This document shows, in pieces, positions 1-6,187 of a stretch of DNA of 9,904 nt. How positions within the stretch are numbered: the first letter of the stretch is position 1; the number at the start of each line of letters is the position of its first letter. The DNA comes from Oscillospiraceae bacterium UBA4632 (GTDB lineage: Bacteria; Bacillota; Clostridia; Oscillospirales; Oscillospiraceae): contig DHMW01000107.1 of NCBI GenBank assembly GCA_002405995.1, positions 1,653-11,556 of the forward strand, given 5' to 3'. The translations under genes were made by a program, and so were the position numbers. The notes beneath the pieces were generated by a model that worked only from the letters and a program-made list of their open reading frames with translations, was not told the origin of the DNA and made no database searches.

Positions 1-1
1 C

Positions 2-574
2 GTCGCCTCCGGCGTGCGCCGCATCGAGGCGATCACCGGCAGGCAGACGCTCGAAGAGCTGCGCAGCGGGCAGGAGAAGCTCCTGCGCGCGGCGCAGATG
101 CTCAAGACCACCTCGAACGAGCTGGAGAGCCGCATCGGCGGAATGCTCGGCGAGATGAAGGAGATCAAGGCAAAGCTCGAAAAGTTCAAGGAGCAGGCGT
201 CGCTCGGCGAGGCGCGCACGTTCCTGACCTCCGCCAAGGAAGTGAAGGGCCTCAAGCTCGTCACTGCCCAGCGCGACGGCATGGATGCGAACGCCCTGCG
301 CAAGCTCGGCGATTTCCTGCGCGATAAGGAGCCGAAGATCGTCGGCGTGCTCGCCTCCGTCAATGACGGCAAGGTCACGCTGCTGGCCGTGTGCGGCAAG
401 GAAGCGGTCGCGAGCGGCGTCAAGGCCGGCGACATCATCAAGGCCATCGCGCCCATCTGCGGCGGCAAGGGCGGCGGCAAGCCGGACTCTGCCATGGGCG
501 GCGGCACCGAAGTGAGCAAGGTCGATGACGCGCTCGCGGCGGTGGACGATCTCATTCTGAGCAAGCTCGGCTGA
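2..574 (+). CDS. alaS: Alanyl-tRNA synthetase, C-terminal part (5' end outside window)
   Basis: This is the last 190 residues of alanyl-tRNA synthetase, the cytoplasmic enzyme that charges tRNA-Ala; full-length proteins are about 880 residues. The frame is open to the left edge, and the first residues (VASGVRRIEAITG) match the conserved segment at the end of the AlaS editing region, so the gene continues upstream. A charged helical stretch of about 50 residues follows, predicted coiled coil. The DHHA1-type C-Ala domain comes next and ends in the glycine-rich signature GGGKGGGKPDSAMGGG and a closing helix. The C-Ala domain helps bind the tRNA elbow and link aminoacylation with editing. No break or missing block is visible. 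The TGA stop overlaps the start of the next gene by one base, which suggests co-translation. The family assignment is secure; regulation cannot be seen because the 5' end is missing. Confidence 0.97.
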   Translation, partial: VASGVRRIEAITGRQTLEELRSGQEKLLRAAQMLKTTSNELESRIGGMLGEMKEIKAKLEKFKEQASLGEARTFLTSAKEVKGLKLVTAQRDGMDANALRKLGDFLRDKEPKIVGVLASVNDGKVTLLAVCGKEAVASGVKAGDIIKAIAPICGGKGGGKPDSAMGGGTEVSKVDDALAAVDDLILSKLG

Positions 575-753
575 TGGCGGCGTTACCGAAGGATCCGGCG
601 ATGCTGCTGAGCGCCGTGAATATGAAGCTGCGCGATTTTTACGATTCTCTCGATGCGCTGTGCGAGGATCTGGGCGTTGCGCGCGAGAGCATCGAGACAT
701 CGCTTGCAGGCATCGGCTATAGCTACGATGCCGAGAAAAATCAATTTGTGTAA
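574..753 (+). CDS. DUF4250 domain-containing small protein
   Basis: This small gene encodes 59 residues. It starts MAALPKDPAMLLSAVNMKLR and continues through DFYDSLDALCEDLGV to a tyrosine-rich end, GYSYDAEKNQFV. The LPKDP..LLS.VN.KLRD pattern and the short helical layout match the DUF4250 family of Firmicutes, recognised from memory. Its function is unknown. The helix spacing (LDALCEDLGV....IETSLAGIGY) resembles a small helix-turn-helix fold, but that is inference. The ATG at 574 shares its A with the alaS TGA stop, and no strong separate Shine-Dalgarno site is visible, so translation is probably coupled to alaS. A later in-frame ATG at 601 would remove the conserved LPKDP motif, so the upstream start is preferred. 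The HIT gene lies 34 nt downstream, so the three genes may form one transcript. Confidence 0.85.
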   Translation: MAALPKDPAMLLSAVNMKLRDFYDSLDALCEDLGVARESIETSLAGIGYSYDAEKNQFV

Positions 754-787
754 GATGAAATTACTTTACAGAGAGGAGCGATAAACC

Positions 788-1126
788 ATGTCTGATTGTC
801 TGTTCTGCAAGATCATCGCAGGCGAGATCCCCTCAAACAAGGTCTATGAGGACGAGCTCTGCTATGCCTTCAACGACATTGCGCCGCAGGCGCCCGTGCA
901 CTTCCTCGTGATCCCGAAGGCGCACATCGCGTCCGTCGCGGGCGTGAGCGCTGAAAACAGCGCCGTCGTTGCGCACATCTTCGAGGTCATCGCCAAGCTC
1001 ACCAGGGAGAAGGGCATCGAGAGCTACCGCGTCGTGTCCAACATCGGCGAGCAGGCGGGGCAGAGCGTGCCGCACCTGCACTTTCATGTGCTTGCCGGCC
1101 GCGACATGACCTGGCCTCCGGGCTGA
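788..1126 (+). CDS. HIT family protein (HINT-like nucleotide hydrolase)
   Basis: This 112-residue protein of the histidine triad superfamily has the usual length for the HINT/Hit branch, small cytoplasmic nucleotide-binding hydrolases that typically act on nucleoside phosphoramidates or adenylated compounds. The N-terminus SDCLFCKIIAGEIPS is typical of the family. The triad H96-L-H98-F-H100-V-L sits near the C-terminus in VPHLHFHVL and ends in the usual WPPG tail. C4 and C7, with histidines near 46 and 96, could form the structural zinc site found in many members. The ATG at 788 has a good ribosome site, GAGAGGAG at 771-778, nine bases upstream. The gene is 34 nt downstream of the DUF4250 gene and is followed by a stem-loop at 1141-1173, so it is probably the last gene of the alaS transcript. 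The natural substrate cannot be read from the sequence. Confidence 0.95.
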   Translation: MSDCLFCKIIAGEIPSNKVYEDELCYAFNDIAPQAPVHFLVIPKAHIASVAGVSAENSAVVAHIFEVIAKLTREKGIESYRVVSNIGEQAGQSVPHLHFHVLAGRDMTWPPG

Positions 1127-1140
1127 ACACACCGGAATAG

Positions 1141-1173
1141 GAAGGGGAGAGGGACGATGTCCCTCTCCCCTTC
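1141..1173. terminator. Stem-loop between convergent genes
   Basis: A perfect 15-bp inverted repeat (1141-1155 pairing with 1159-1173) with a three-base loop lies between the HIT gene (plus) and the VWA gene (minus), which converge here. Its position and stability suggest a shared transcription terminator. Neither side has a proper T run (only TTT at 1176-1178 on the plus side), so it may work weakly as an intrinsic terminator or mainly protect mRNA 3' ends. Confidence 0.65.
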
Positions 1174-1206
1174 AGTTTACCGAAAAAGCGGCCCTGCCCG
1201 CATTTG

Positions 1207-2958
1207 TCAGCCGCTCAGCTCGCGGATCTCATCCTGAATGAGCCGCCCCGCAGCGGCGGCGAGCTGGTCCATGCGGCGGATGCGTGCAAGATCACGCCCA
1301 TAGATCGCGTTGGCGGCGGGAACGCTTGTATTTTCGCCCATGAATACGGCGGCGACGCGGACGCCCTGCGCGCGCAGGGCGCGGACCTCTGCCGCGGTAT
1401 CGTCGATGCCCGCCTGCCCGTCGTAATCGCGGCTGAGCGGGATCTTACCGCTGGGCGGGATCTTGTGGCTGTCGTCCGGGCTTGCATCGGTGAGCAGGAG
1501 CAGCAGGTGCCTGTCGGACGGTGCGGCGCGCAGCAGCTCGCCCATGCCGCGCAGCGCCAGCCCATCGCGGTTCCAGCCGGCGGCAAAATAGTCGAAGACG
1601 CGCCGTTCGGCGTTCTTTTCGCCGTAGTCCTTGAGTACGCGCAGCACCGTGTAGCCGCGCAGGCTGCAAAAGCTCGTCACGCGCACGGGAATGCCGCAGG
1701 CAGCGAGGCTCTTTGCCAGAATATAGCCCTGGATGGCGATGGTCTCCTGGCAGTGCAGGCGCGAGGCGGAGGCGTCGAGCATCAGATCGACGGTAAAGCC
1801 GGGGCGCGGCTCCTCGTCGCTGCGCAGAAAAACGCGGTCGTCGTGCAGGACGCACTCGCGCCAGACGCGCGCGCCGTCCAGCCGGCCGCGTCGGGCGGAA
1901 ACGGCCTCCGGCTGCCGGTGGACGAGCATACAGTTGCGGATCTGCTCGCTCAGGCGGGCGATGGCGCTGCGATAGAGGTCGCTGTCGCGCGAGAAGGCGG
2001 CGCGGTTACGCGCGGCCTGCTCTGCCGCCTGCTCGAAAAGACGACGGGTGTCGGCGCTCAGGGGCTTGTCCGGCACAGCGGCGCCCTTCGTGAACCAGAG
2101 GTGGCAGCCGAGGTGGCTGCCGGTGCACAGGCGCTGCTCGATGAGCGCCAGCTGCCGCGGGGGATAGAGGCTGCGCCCGAAGCAGCGCTCGATGTAATCG
2201 CGGTCCTCCGTTTCGCGCTCGTTGGAGCGCAGGCGGGCGCGCAGCGCGTTCGACGCGCGCACCATGCCGTTTTCGCCCGGCGTGCCGGAGCGCCCGACGG
2301 TCAGCTCGTCTGTGCGCACGATCTCGGTGGGCATCAGCTTGGTGAGCAGCGGCGCCCATTTGTCGCCGAAGTGGAGGTGAAACGGCGCCTTACGGTGAAC
2401 CGTTCCGTCAAATTGCAGATACCTGCGGAATGCGGCGCGGACGGCGGCCTCGATCGCTTCGCCGTTCATTGTGCCGGAGCAGCGAAGCGCTGCGCCAAGC
2501 CCCTTTTCCCACGGTGCGAGCAGCGGCGGCTTCTGTCCCAGCACAGCCCTCCAGCGCTCGGACTGGAGCGCATAGACGAGCTGGTTTTTCTCCATCCACT
2601 CCTGACGGGAGAGCCGGTATTCCGAGGCAAAGAATTCCTCCGCGTGCGCATGGCGAAGCTCCGCCAGCACGGGGCGGCTGGGCAGCTCCTTTTCGTAAAC
2701 GGCGTTTTCCAGCGCCAGCCAGGCAAGATCGTCAAAAACAGCCTGACGCGCATCGCCCGCCCAGGAGGAAAAGAGCCGCTGCGGCATCTCGTCGCCGAGC
2801 CATTTATGCGTCAGCCCGATGATGCAGTTCAGGTAGAAGTCCGGGCTGCCGTCGGACCGGAGCGCGAGGAATTGCGGCTCGAAGCGGTAATCGCCGCAGG
2901 CGGTCCACACCAGATTGATGGCGCGGCGCTGCTGGGCGCTGAAGGCGGATGTCTCCAT
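1207..2958 (-). CDS. VWA domain protein, partner of MoxR-type ATPase
   Basis: This 583-residue protein has a von Willebrand factor A domain in its C-terminal third, resembling the VWA partners of MoxR/NorQ ATPases (NorD, CobT group). The MIDAS metal-site motif is visible: D395-A-S397-A-S399 after a hydrophobic strand (FTVDLMLDASAS), then NRDG (463-466) where such proteins carry the middle metal ligand, and LLLLLTDASPDD (485-496) for the last aspartate. The N-terminal 380 residues are mostly helical, rich in Trp, Arg and Glu, and match nothing I recognise. No signal peptide or membrane segment is evident, so it is probably cytosolic. The ATG starts one base after the MoxR TGA, so the two are surely co-translated. 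In such pairs the ATPase and VWA protein together remodel or insert metal into a target enzyme; the target here is not visible. The gene ends shortly before the 1141-1173 stem-loop. Confidence 0.88.
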   Translation of the reverse strand: METSAFSAQQRRAINLVWTACGDYRFEPQFLALRSDGSPDFYLNCIIGLTHKWLGDEMPQRLFSSWAGDARQAVFDDLAWLALENAVYEKELPSRPVLAELRHAHAEEFFASEYRLSRQEWMEKNQLVYALQSERWRAVLGQKPPLLAPWEKGLGAALRCSGTMNGEAIEAAVRAAFRRYLQFDGTVHRKAPFHLHFGDKWAPLLTKLMPTEIVRTDELTVGRSGTPGENGMVRASNALRARLRSNERETEDRDYIERCFGRSLYPPRQLALIEQRLCTGSHLGCHLWFTKGAAVPDKPLSADTRRLFEQAAEQAARNRAAFSRDSDLYRSAIARLSEQIRNCMLVHRQPEAVSARRGRLDGARVWRECVLHDDRVFLRSDEEPRPGFTVDLMLDASASRLHCQETIAIQGYILAKSLAACGIPVRVTSFCSLRGYTVLRVLKDYGEKNAERRVFDYFAAGWNRDGLALRGMGELLRAAPSDRHLLLLLTDASPDDSHKIPPSGKIPLSRDYDGQAGIDDTAAEVRALRAQGVRVAAVFMGENTSVPAANAIYGRDLARIRRMDQLAAAAGRLIQDEIRELSG

Positions 2959-2959
2959 G

Positions 2960-3874
2960 TCAGTCGGTGAACAGGCGGCTGCGGTCGAGCCCTGCGGGGA
3001 TACGTGCGCTGATCACATCGCGGATCAGCCCCTGCTCGTAGCTGTCGAACGCCTTGTTGGTGATGCCCATATCGAGCGCCGTGCCGGCGGCCACACCGCG
3101 GCGGATAAGGCGCAGCGCATCTAAAAGTCCGCGCAGGTCAAGCGCCTTGGAGGATATCTCGGCGTTTTCGCATTTTTTTTGCAGGTCGAGGAAAAGCTGC
3201 ACGAACTGATCGCGGTACTTCTTCTCAAGCGCCGGGAACTCATCGTTCAGCAGGCGCGCAAGTCCGTCCTCGCTGATCGGCGGCATCTGGATGACGACAA
3301 AGCGGGAGGTCAGCGCCTCGTTCAGCTCGCGCGTACCCGCGTAGCCATAGTTCATCGTGCCGATAAAGCGCGCGGCGGGATCGACCGCTACGCGGTCATA
3401 GCCCGGCACATCGATGGCGCGGCGAAAGTCGAGCGTGGCGTGCAGCACGGCGAGCGCCTCGTTTTTTGCCATGTTGATCTCGTCAAGGATGGCAAAGCCG
3501 CCGTTTTTTGCGCAGAGATATACAGGACCGGGACGGAACACGACCTGGCCGTTTTCAAAGGTGTCCATGCCGATAAGGCTGGCGGCGTCCATATTCACGT
3601 GGAACGAGACGTCCCACGCGGGGCGGGCAAAGACCTGCGCAAGATTTTCCGCCAGCACGTTCTTGCCCGTCGCCTTGCTGCCGGCAAGCAGCAGGTTCTC
3701 GCCGCAGAGGATGGCGGCGACGGCTGCTTCCCAAACGTCCCTGCCGTAATACCGGTAGCGCGGCCGCGGGACGCGGTCCTGCATGGCGGGTGGAAGGGGA
3801 TAATGTTCGCGGTATGCGCGGATACCGTCCAGAAGGTCGGGGCTGAGCTGCTCCTGAGTCAAAAAATCCAACAA
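2960..3874 (-). CDS. MoxR-family AAA+ ATPase
   Basis: This 304-residue AAA+ ATPase of the MoxR/AAA_5 type is usually a cytosolic chaperone working with a VWA protein. The Walker A motif is G65-SKAT-G70-K71-N72, with Asn where Thr or Ser is usual. Walker B is FAILDE (127-132), sensor 1 is the Asn in GTMNYGY (N175), and an arginine-finger region lies at LNEALTSRF (R191). A helical lid with L-D-L-R (R248) follows. Length and domain order are normal for the family. The start is TTG at 3874: no in-frame ATG lies upstream, and AAGGAG is placed ten bases before it. A second TTG follows directly but would be 13 bases from that site. The VWA gene follows after one base. A promoter with an extended -10 lies about 60 bases upstream. 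ATPase activity is likely; the client is unknown. Confidence 0.92.
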   Translation of the reverse strand: MLDFLTQEQLSPDLLDGIRAYREHYPLPPAMQDRVPRPRYRYYGRDVWEAAVAAILCGENLLLAGSKATGKNVLAENLAQVFARPAWDVSFHVNMDAASLIGMDTFENGQVVFRPGPVYLCAKNGGFAILDEINMAKNEALAVLHATLDFRRAIDVPGYDRVAVDPAARFIGTMNYGYAGTRELNEALTSRFVVIQMPPISEDGLARLLNDEFPALEKKYRDQFVQLFLDLQKKCENAEISSKALDLRGLLDALRLIRRGVAAGTALDMGITNKAFDSYEQGLIRDVISARIPAGLDRSRLFTD

Positions 3875-3884
3875 GGGATGATCA

Positions 3885-3890
3885 CTCCTT
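3885..3890 (-). promoter_or_regulatory. Ribosome binding site deciding the TTG start of the MoxR gene
   Basis: AAGGAG on the minus strand ends ten bases before the TTG at 3874. Since no ATG or GTG lies in frame between the site and this TTG, it is the evidence for a TTG start. Confidence 0.75.
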
Positions 3891-3936
3891 CTCTCAGGCG
3901 CGCTGCGGGGCGCGCATTGCTTTTTTTTTCGCCCCC

Positions 3937-3964
3937 ATCATAGCACGCGGGCGGCATTTTGCAA
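3937..3964 (-). promoter_or_regulatory. Predicted sigma-70-type promoter for the MoxR/VWA unit
   Basis: On the minus strand, TTGCAA (3964-3959) is followed after 16 bases by TATGAT (3942-3937), which is preceded by TGC, giving an extended -10. Transcription would start near 3930, leaving a leader of about 55 bases that contains an A-rich tract and a GC-rich weak hairpin before the ribosome site. Confidence 0.55.
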
Positions 3965-4090
3965 GCGGTTTTTACAAACTCTCCGGGAGATGGGAAGGGC
4001 GAAGTCCGGCGGGGCGCGCGCTGCCGGACGGTATCCTGGGACTAATAATAACGGTTGAAAAAAATATTAACCAATTCTACCTGCGGTGGC

Positions 4091-4119
4091 TGTTCATAGA
4101 AGGCGCTGCGCGCTATAAT
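4091..4119 (+). promoter_or_regulatory. Predicted promoter for the XRE regulator
   Basis: A perfect -10 hexamer TATAAT lies at 4114-4119. The -35 is weak: TGTTCA (4091-4096) at 17 bases, or TTCATA (4093-4098) at 15 bases. An AT-rich patch lies further upstream. The start of transcription would be near 4126, about 53 bases before the ATG. Confidence 0.55.
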
Positions 4120-4152
4120 GGGCACATCAAGAAAACAGCGCGGACGCGCAGC
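4105..4152. repeat. 8-bp inverted repeat flanking the XRE gene -10 box and start point
   Basis: GCTGCGCG (4105-4112) and its exact reverse complement CGCGCAGC (4145-4152) sit on either side of the -10 box and predicted transcription start, with 32 bases between them. The placement would suit an autoregulatory operator for the XRE protein encoded just downstream, but GC-rich DNA yields such repeats by chance. Confidence 0.35.
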
Positions 4153-4178
4153 ACGAAGGTGCAGAAAGGATAGTACGT

Positions 4179-5249
4179 ATGGAAAACAGGATCGCCGATC
4201 ATATCCGTTTTTACCGCAAGCAGAAGGGGCTGACGCAGGAGCAGCTGGCCGAGGCGATGGGGGTGTCCGTTGCGGCGGTGAGCAAGTGGGAGCAGGGGCA
4301 GAGCCTGCCCGAGATCCCGATGCTGATGGAGCTGGCGGACTTTTTCGACCTCTCAGTCGATGCGCTGCTGGGTTATCAGCTGCGCGCAAACGACCGCGGG
4401 AGCGTGAGCAAGCGGCTCAAGGCGCTGCGCAGAGAGGAGAAGATGGACGAGGGGGTCAGCGAGGCGGAAAAGGCGCTGCAAAAATTCCCGAACACCTTTA
4501 CGGTCGTCTATGAAAGCGCAATGACCTTCGACTTTGCAGGCATGAAGCGCGGAGACAAGGCGCTGCTGCGCCGCTCGCTCGACCTGCTGACGCATGCTAT
4601 CCGCCTGCTGCCGCAGAACACTGACCCGAACATCAGCGAGCTTTCCATCCGGATCAGCATGGCGGAGGTGCTGCTGGAGATGGGAGAGTTTGACCGTGCG
4701 CTTGCGATCCTGAAGGCAAACAACGCCTGCGGCTTCCTGGACGCGCAGATCGGCAACCTGCTCTCGGGACTCAAGGGCCGGCGCGAGGAGGGGGTACCGT
4801 ATCTTTCGATGGCGCTGCTGCGCGGGCTTACAACGCTCGTGCGCGTGGGCGGCGGCTTTGCGGGCGTCTATGAAGCGCGCGGCGATACGCGTTCGGCGCT
4901 GGACATCCTGCAGTGGCTGCTTACGGTGCTGTCCGGCTTGAAAAAGCCCGGCGAGGTCGGCGAGCTTGACAAGATCGGCGCGATCTTCACGGCGGCACGC
5001 GCACAGCTTCTGCTCAGCAGCGGGGAAGGCGGCGTAGCCCGCAGGGAGCTGGCGCAGGCAAAGGCGCTGGCTGCTGCCTATGACGCCGCGCCGAGCCACA
5101 GGGCGACAAATCTCCGCTTCTACGAGGGCGAGGAGACGGTGAGCATTTACAGCGAGCTTGCCAGCAGCGCCATGGAGGCGGCGCACGCCTCCTTTGTGGG
5201 CGACGAGGGCTCGGAGACGCTGGAAGCCTTCTGGCGCGAGACCGTGTGA
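4179..5249 (+). CDS. XRE-family transcriptional regulator with TPR-like C-terminal region
   Basis: This 356-residue cytoplasmic DNA-binding protein has a clear HTH_3/XRE domain at residues 5-65. LTQEQLAEAMGVSVAAVSKW (18-37) is the helix-turn-helix, followed by the family's typical EQGQSLPEIPMLMELADFF pattern. The remaining 290 residues are almost entirely helical, with paired-helix features typical of TPR-like repeats (for example SELSIRISMAEVLLEMGEFD near 158-177, and the segments around 225-250 and 260-295). Such C-terminal regions usually mediate dimerisation or sense a ligand or peptide; what this one senses is unknown. AAAGGA (4165-4170) lies eight bases before the ATG. The gene has its own likely promoter and ends at the 5266-5300 terminator, so it is probably transcribed alone. 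It may regulate the divergent MoxR/VWA unit or itself, but no direct evidence is visible. Confidence 0.9.
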   Translation: MENRIADHIRFYRKQKGLTQEQLAEAMGVSVAAVSKWEQGQSLPEIPMLMELADFFDLSVDALLGYQLRANDRGSVSKRLKALRREEKMDEGVSEAEKALQKFPNTFTVVYESAMTFDFAGMKRGDKALLRRSLDLLTHAIRLLPQNTDPNISELSIRISMAEVLLEMGEFDRALAILKANNACGFLDAQIGNLLSGLKGRREEGVPYLSMALLRGLTTLVRVGGGFAGVYEARGDTRSALDILQWLLTVLSGLKKPGEVGELDKIGAIFTAARAQLLLSSGEGGVARRELAQAKALAAAYDAAPSHRATNLRFYEGEETVSIYSELASSAMEAAHASFVGDEGSETLEAFWRETV

Positions 5250-5265
5250 CGCGGCGCTCCGGATA

Positions 5266-5300
5266 AAAATAAGGACCTGCCGCCGGCAGGTCCTTATTTT
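5266..5300. terminator. Bidirectional intrinsic terminator
   Basis: A perfect inverted repeat of two 17-base arms (5266-5282 and 5284-5300) has a GC-rich core (AAGGACCTGCCG and its complement) flanked by AAAAT on the left and ATTTT on the right. It therefore forms a hairpin followed by a T tract on either strand. It lies between the XRE gene stop (5249) and the radical SAM stop (5306), which converge here, and probably ends both transcripts. Confidence 0.92.
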
Positions 5301-5305
5301 CAAGA

Positions 5306-6178
5306 TCACAGCCCCAGCTCGACCGCGCGGCGCAGCCTGACCTTGCCGTCGAGCGCCTCGTCGATCGTATGGATGAGCGTTTCCCGGTCACGGTTGAGCG
5401 TGCCGCCGAGGGGGAGATAGTTCGAGGCGTGGTTCGAGCGGAACACGCTGCCTTCCGAGTCGATATGCTCCAAAAAGAGGCGCGTTTCGCGCATCAGCTC
5501 AGGCGGCTCCATCATCTTGAACTCGCCGCTCTCGATCCAGTCGTGCAGCGGCGTGCCGGAGTAGACGCGCAGCGTCAGAAACGCGATATAGTCTGGATTC
5601 ATGCGGGAGACGGCCTTCGCTGTGTCGATGGCGTGAGCCTGCCAGTCGCCGTTTGCACCCGCCATGCCGTTGATGGCGGTGACGGAGGTGGCGATACCGG
5701 CCTGCTTGCAGCGGATAGCGTTTATAACCGTTTCATCGGCGGTAACACCCTTGCAGAACTTTTTGAGAAGCGCTTCATTGCCGCTCTCAAGCCCGATATA
5801 CACGATGCCGAGACCGTGCTCGCGCAGCGTGCGCAGTTCCTCGTCTGTCTTTCGCATGATCGCCTTCGTCGTTGCGTAGGCAGCGACGCGCTTGCACTCG
5901 GGAAAATATTGGCGGATATAGTCCAGCACCGTGAGCAGGTAGTCCATCGGCAGGATGAGCGCGTCGCCGTCTGCCAGAAAGACCTTTTCGATATAGCGGC
6001 TGTAGGAGCGCGCCTCGGCAAGGTCGGCGAGCACCTGCCCGACGGGGTTGATGGAGAACTTTTTATCCTTGTACATCGTGCAGAAGGCGCACTTGTTGTG
6101 GCTGCACCCGAGCGTACACTGTACGATCAGGCTGCGCGCTTCGCTGGGTGGACGGTAAACAGCTCCGGAATAGTGCAT
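5306..6178 (-). CDS. Radical SAM protein (short, clostridial type)
   Basis: This 290-residue protein of the radical SAM superfamily uses a 4Fe-4S cluster and S-adenosylmethionine to make a radical. The cluster motif is C25-SHNK-C30-AF-C33, so spacing is Cx4Cx2C rather than the textbook Cx3Cx2C; a further C21 precedes it. The wording QCTLGCSHNKCAFCTMYKDK is typical of a Firmicutes radical SAM family that I recognise but cannot tie to a reaction. Further family features are FLADGDAL (67-74), the GLESGNE strand (129-135) and TLRVYSGTPL (202-211). No B12-binding or extra cluster domain is present. The ribosome site AAGGAGG just before the ATG overlaps the TAA of the thioesterase gene, nine bases away, so the two are translated together. 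This is the last gene of the pot operon and ends at the bidirectional terminator. The substrate is unknown. Confidence 0.9.
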   Translation of the reverse strand: MHYSGAVYRPPSEARSLIVQCTLGCSHNKCAFCTMYKDKKFSINPVGQVLADLAEARSYSRYIEKVFLADGDALILPMDYLLTVLDYIRQYFPECKRVAAYATTKAIMRKTDEELRTLREHGLGIVYIGLESGNEALLKKFCKGVTADETVINAIRCKQAGIATSVTAINGMAGANGDWQAHAIDTAKAVSRMNPDYIAFLTLRVYSGTPLHDWIESGEFKMMEPPELMRETRLFLEHIDSEGSVFRSNHASNYLPLGGTLNRDRETLIHTIDEALDGKVRLRRAVELGL

Positions 6179-6187
6179 AACTCCTCC

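Larger units (their letters stand above)
3875..4178. other. Divergent intergenic region (304 nt)
   Basis: This gap between the leftward MoxR/VWA unit and the rightward XRE gene holds no supportable gene. Reading rightward it contains the MoxR ribosome site, a nine-base T run (3921-3929), the leftward promoter, a 7-bp inverted repeat with a 12-base loop (GTCCGGC at 4004-4010, GCCGGAC at 4023-4029), an AT-rich patch (about 4041-4078) with an imperfect dyad (GGTT...AACC, 4053-4072), and then the rightward promoter. The AT-rich patch could act as an upstream promoter element or an operator; this is inference. Confidence 0.7.

Noticed and set aside
1204..2970. A 588-codon open frame on the plus strand opposite the VWA gene
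   Set aside because: It has biased Ala/Arg/Val-rich composition and no family features, while the minus strand has MIDAS motifs and a perfect fit with the MoxR gene. It is an antisense shadow.
3179..3943. A 254-codon plus-strand open frame opposite the MoxR ATPase
   Set aside because: It is antisense to intact Walker A and B motifs, and its own product has no family features.
4118..4513. A 131-codon plus-strand open frame starting at the -10 box, considered as a small propeptide for the XRE regulator
   Set aside because: Its ATG overlaps the TATAAT box, it would lack a leader, and most of it is a frame-shifted copy of the XRE reading with high Arg/Ala content.
4353..5309. A 318-codon minus-strand open frame opposite the XRE gene
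   Set aside because: The opposite strand carries a clear HTH protein with ribosome site and promoter. This frame runs through the bidirectional terminator and has no recognisable domain.
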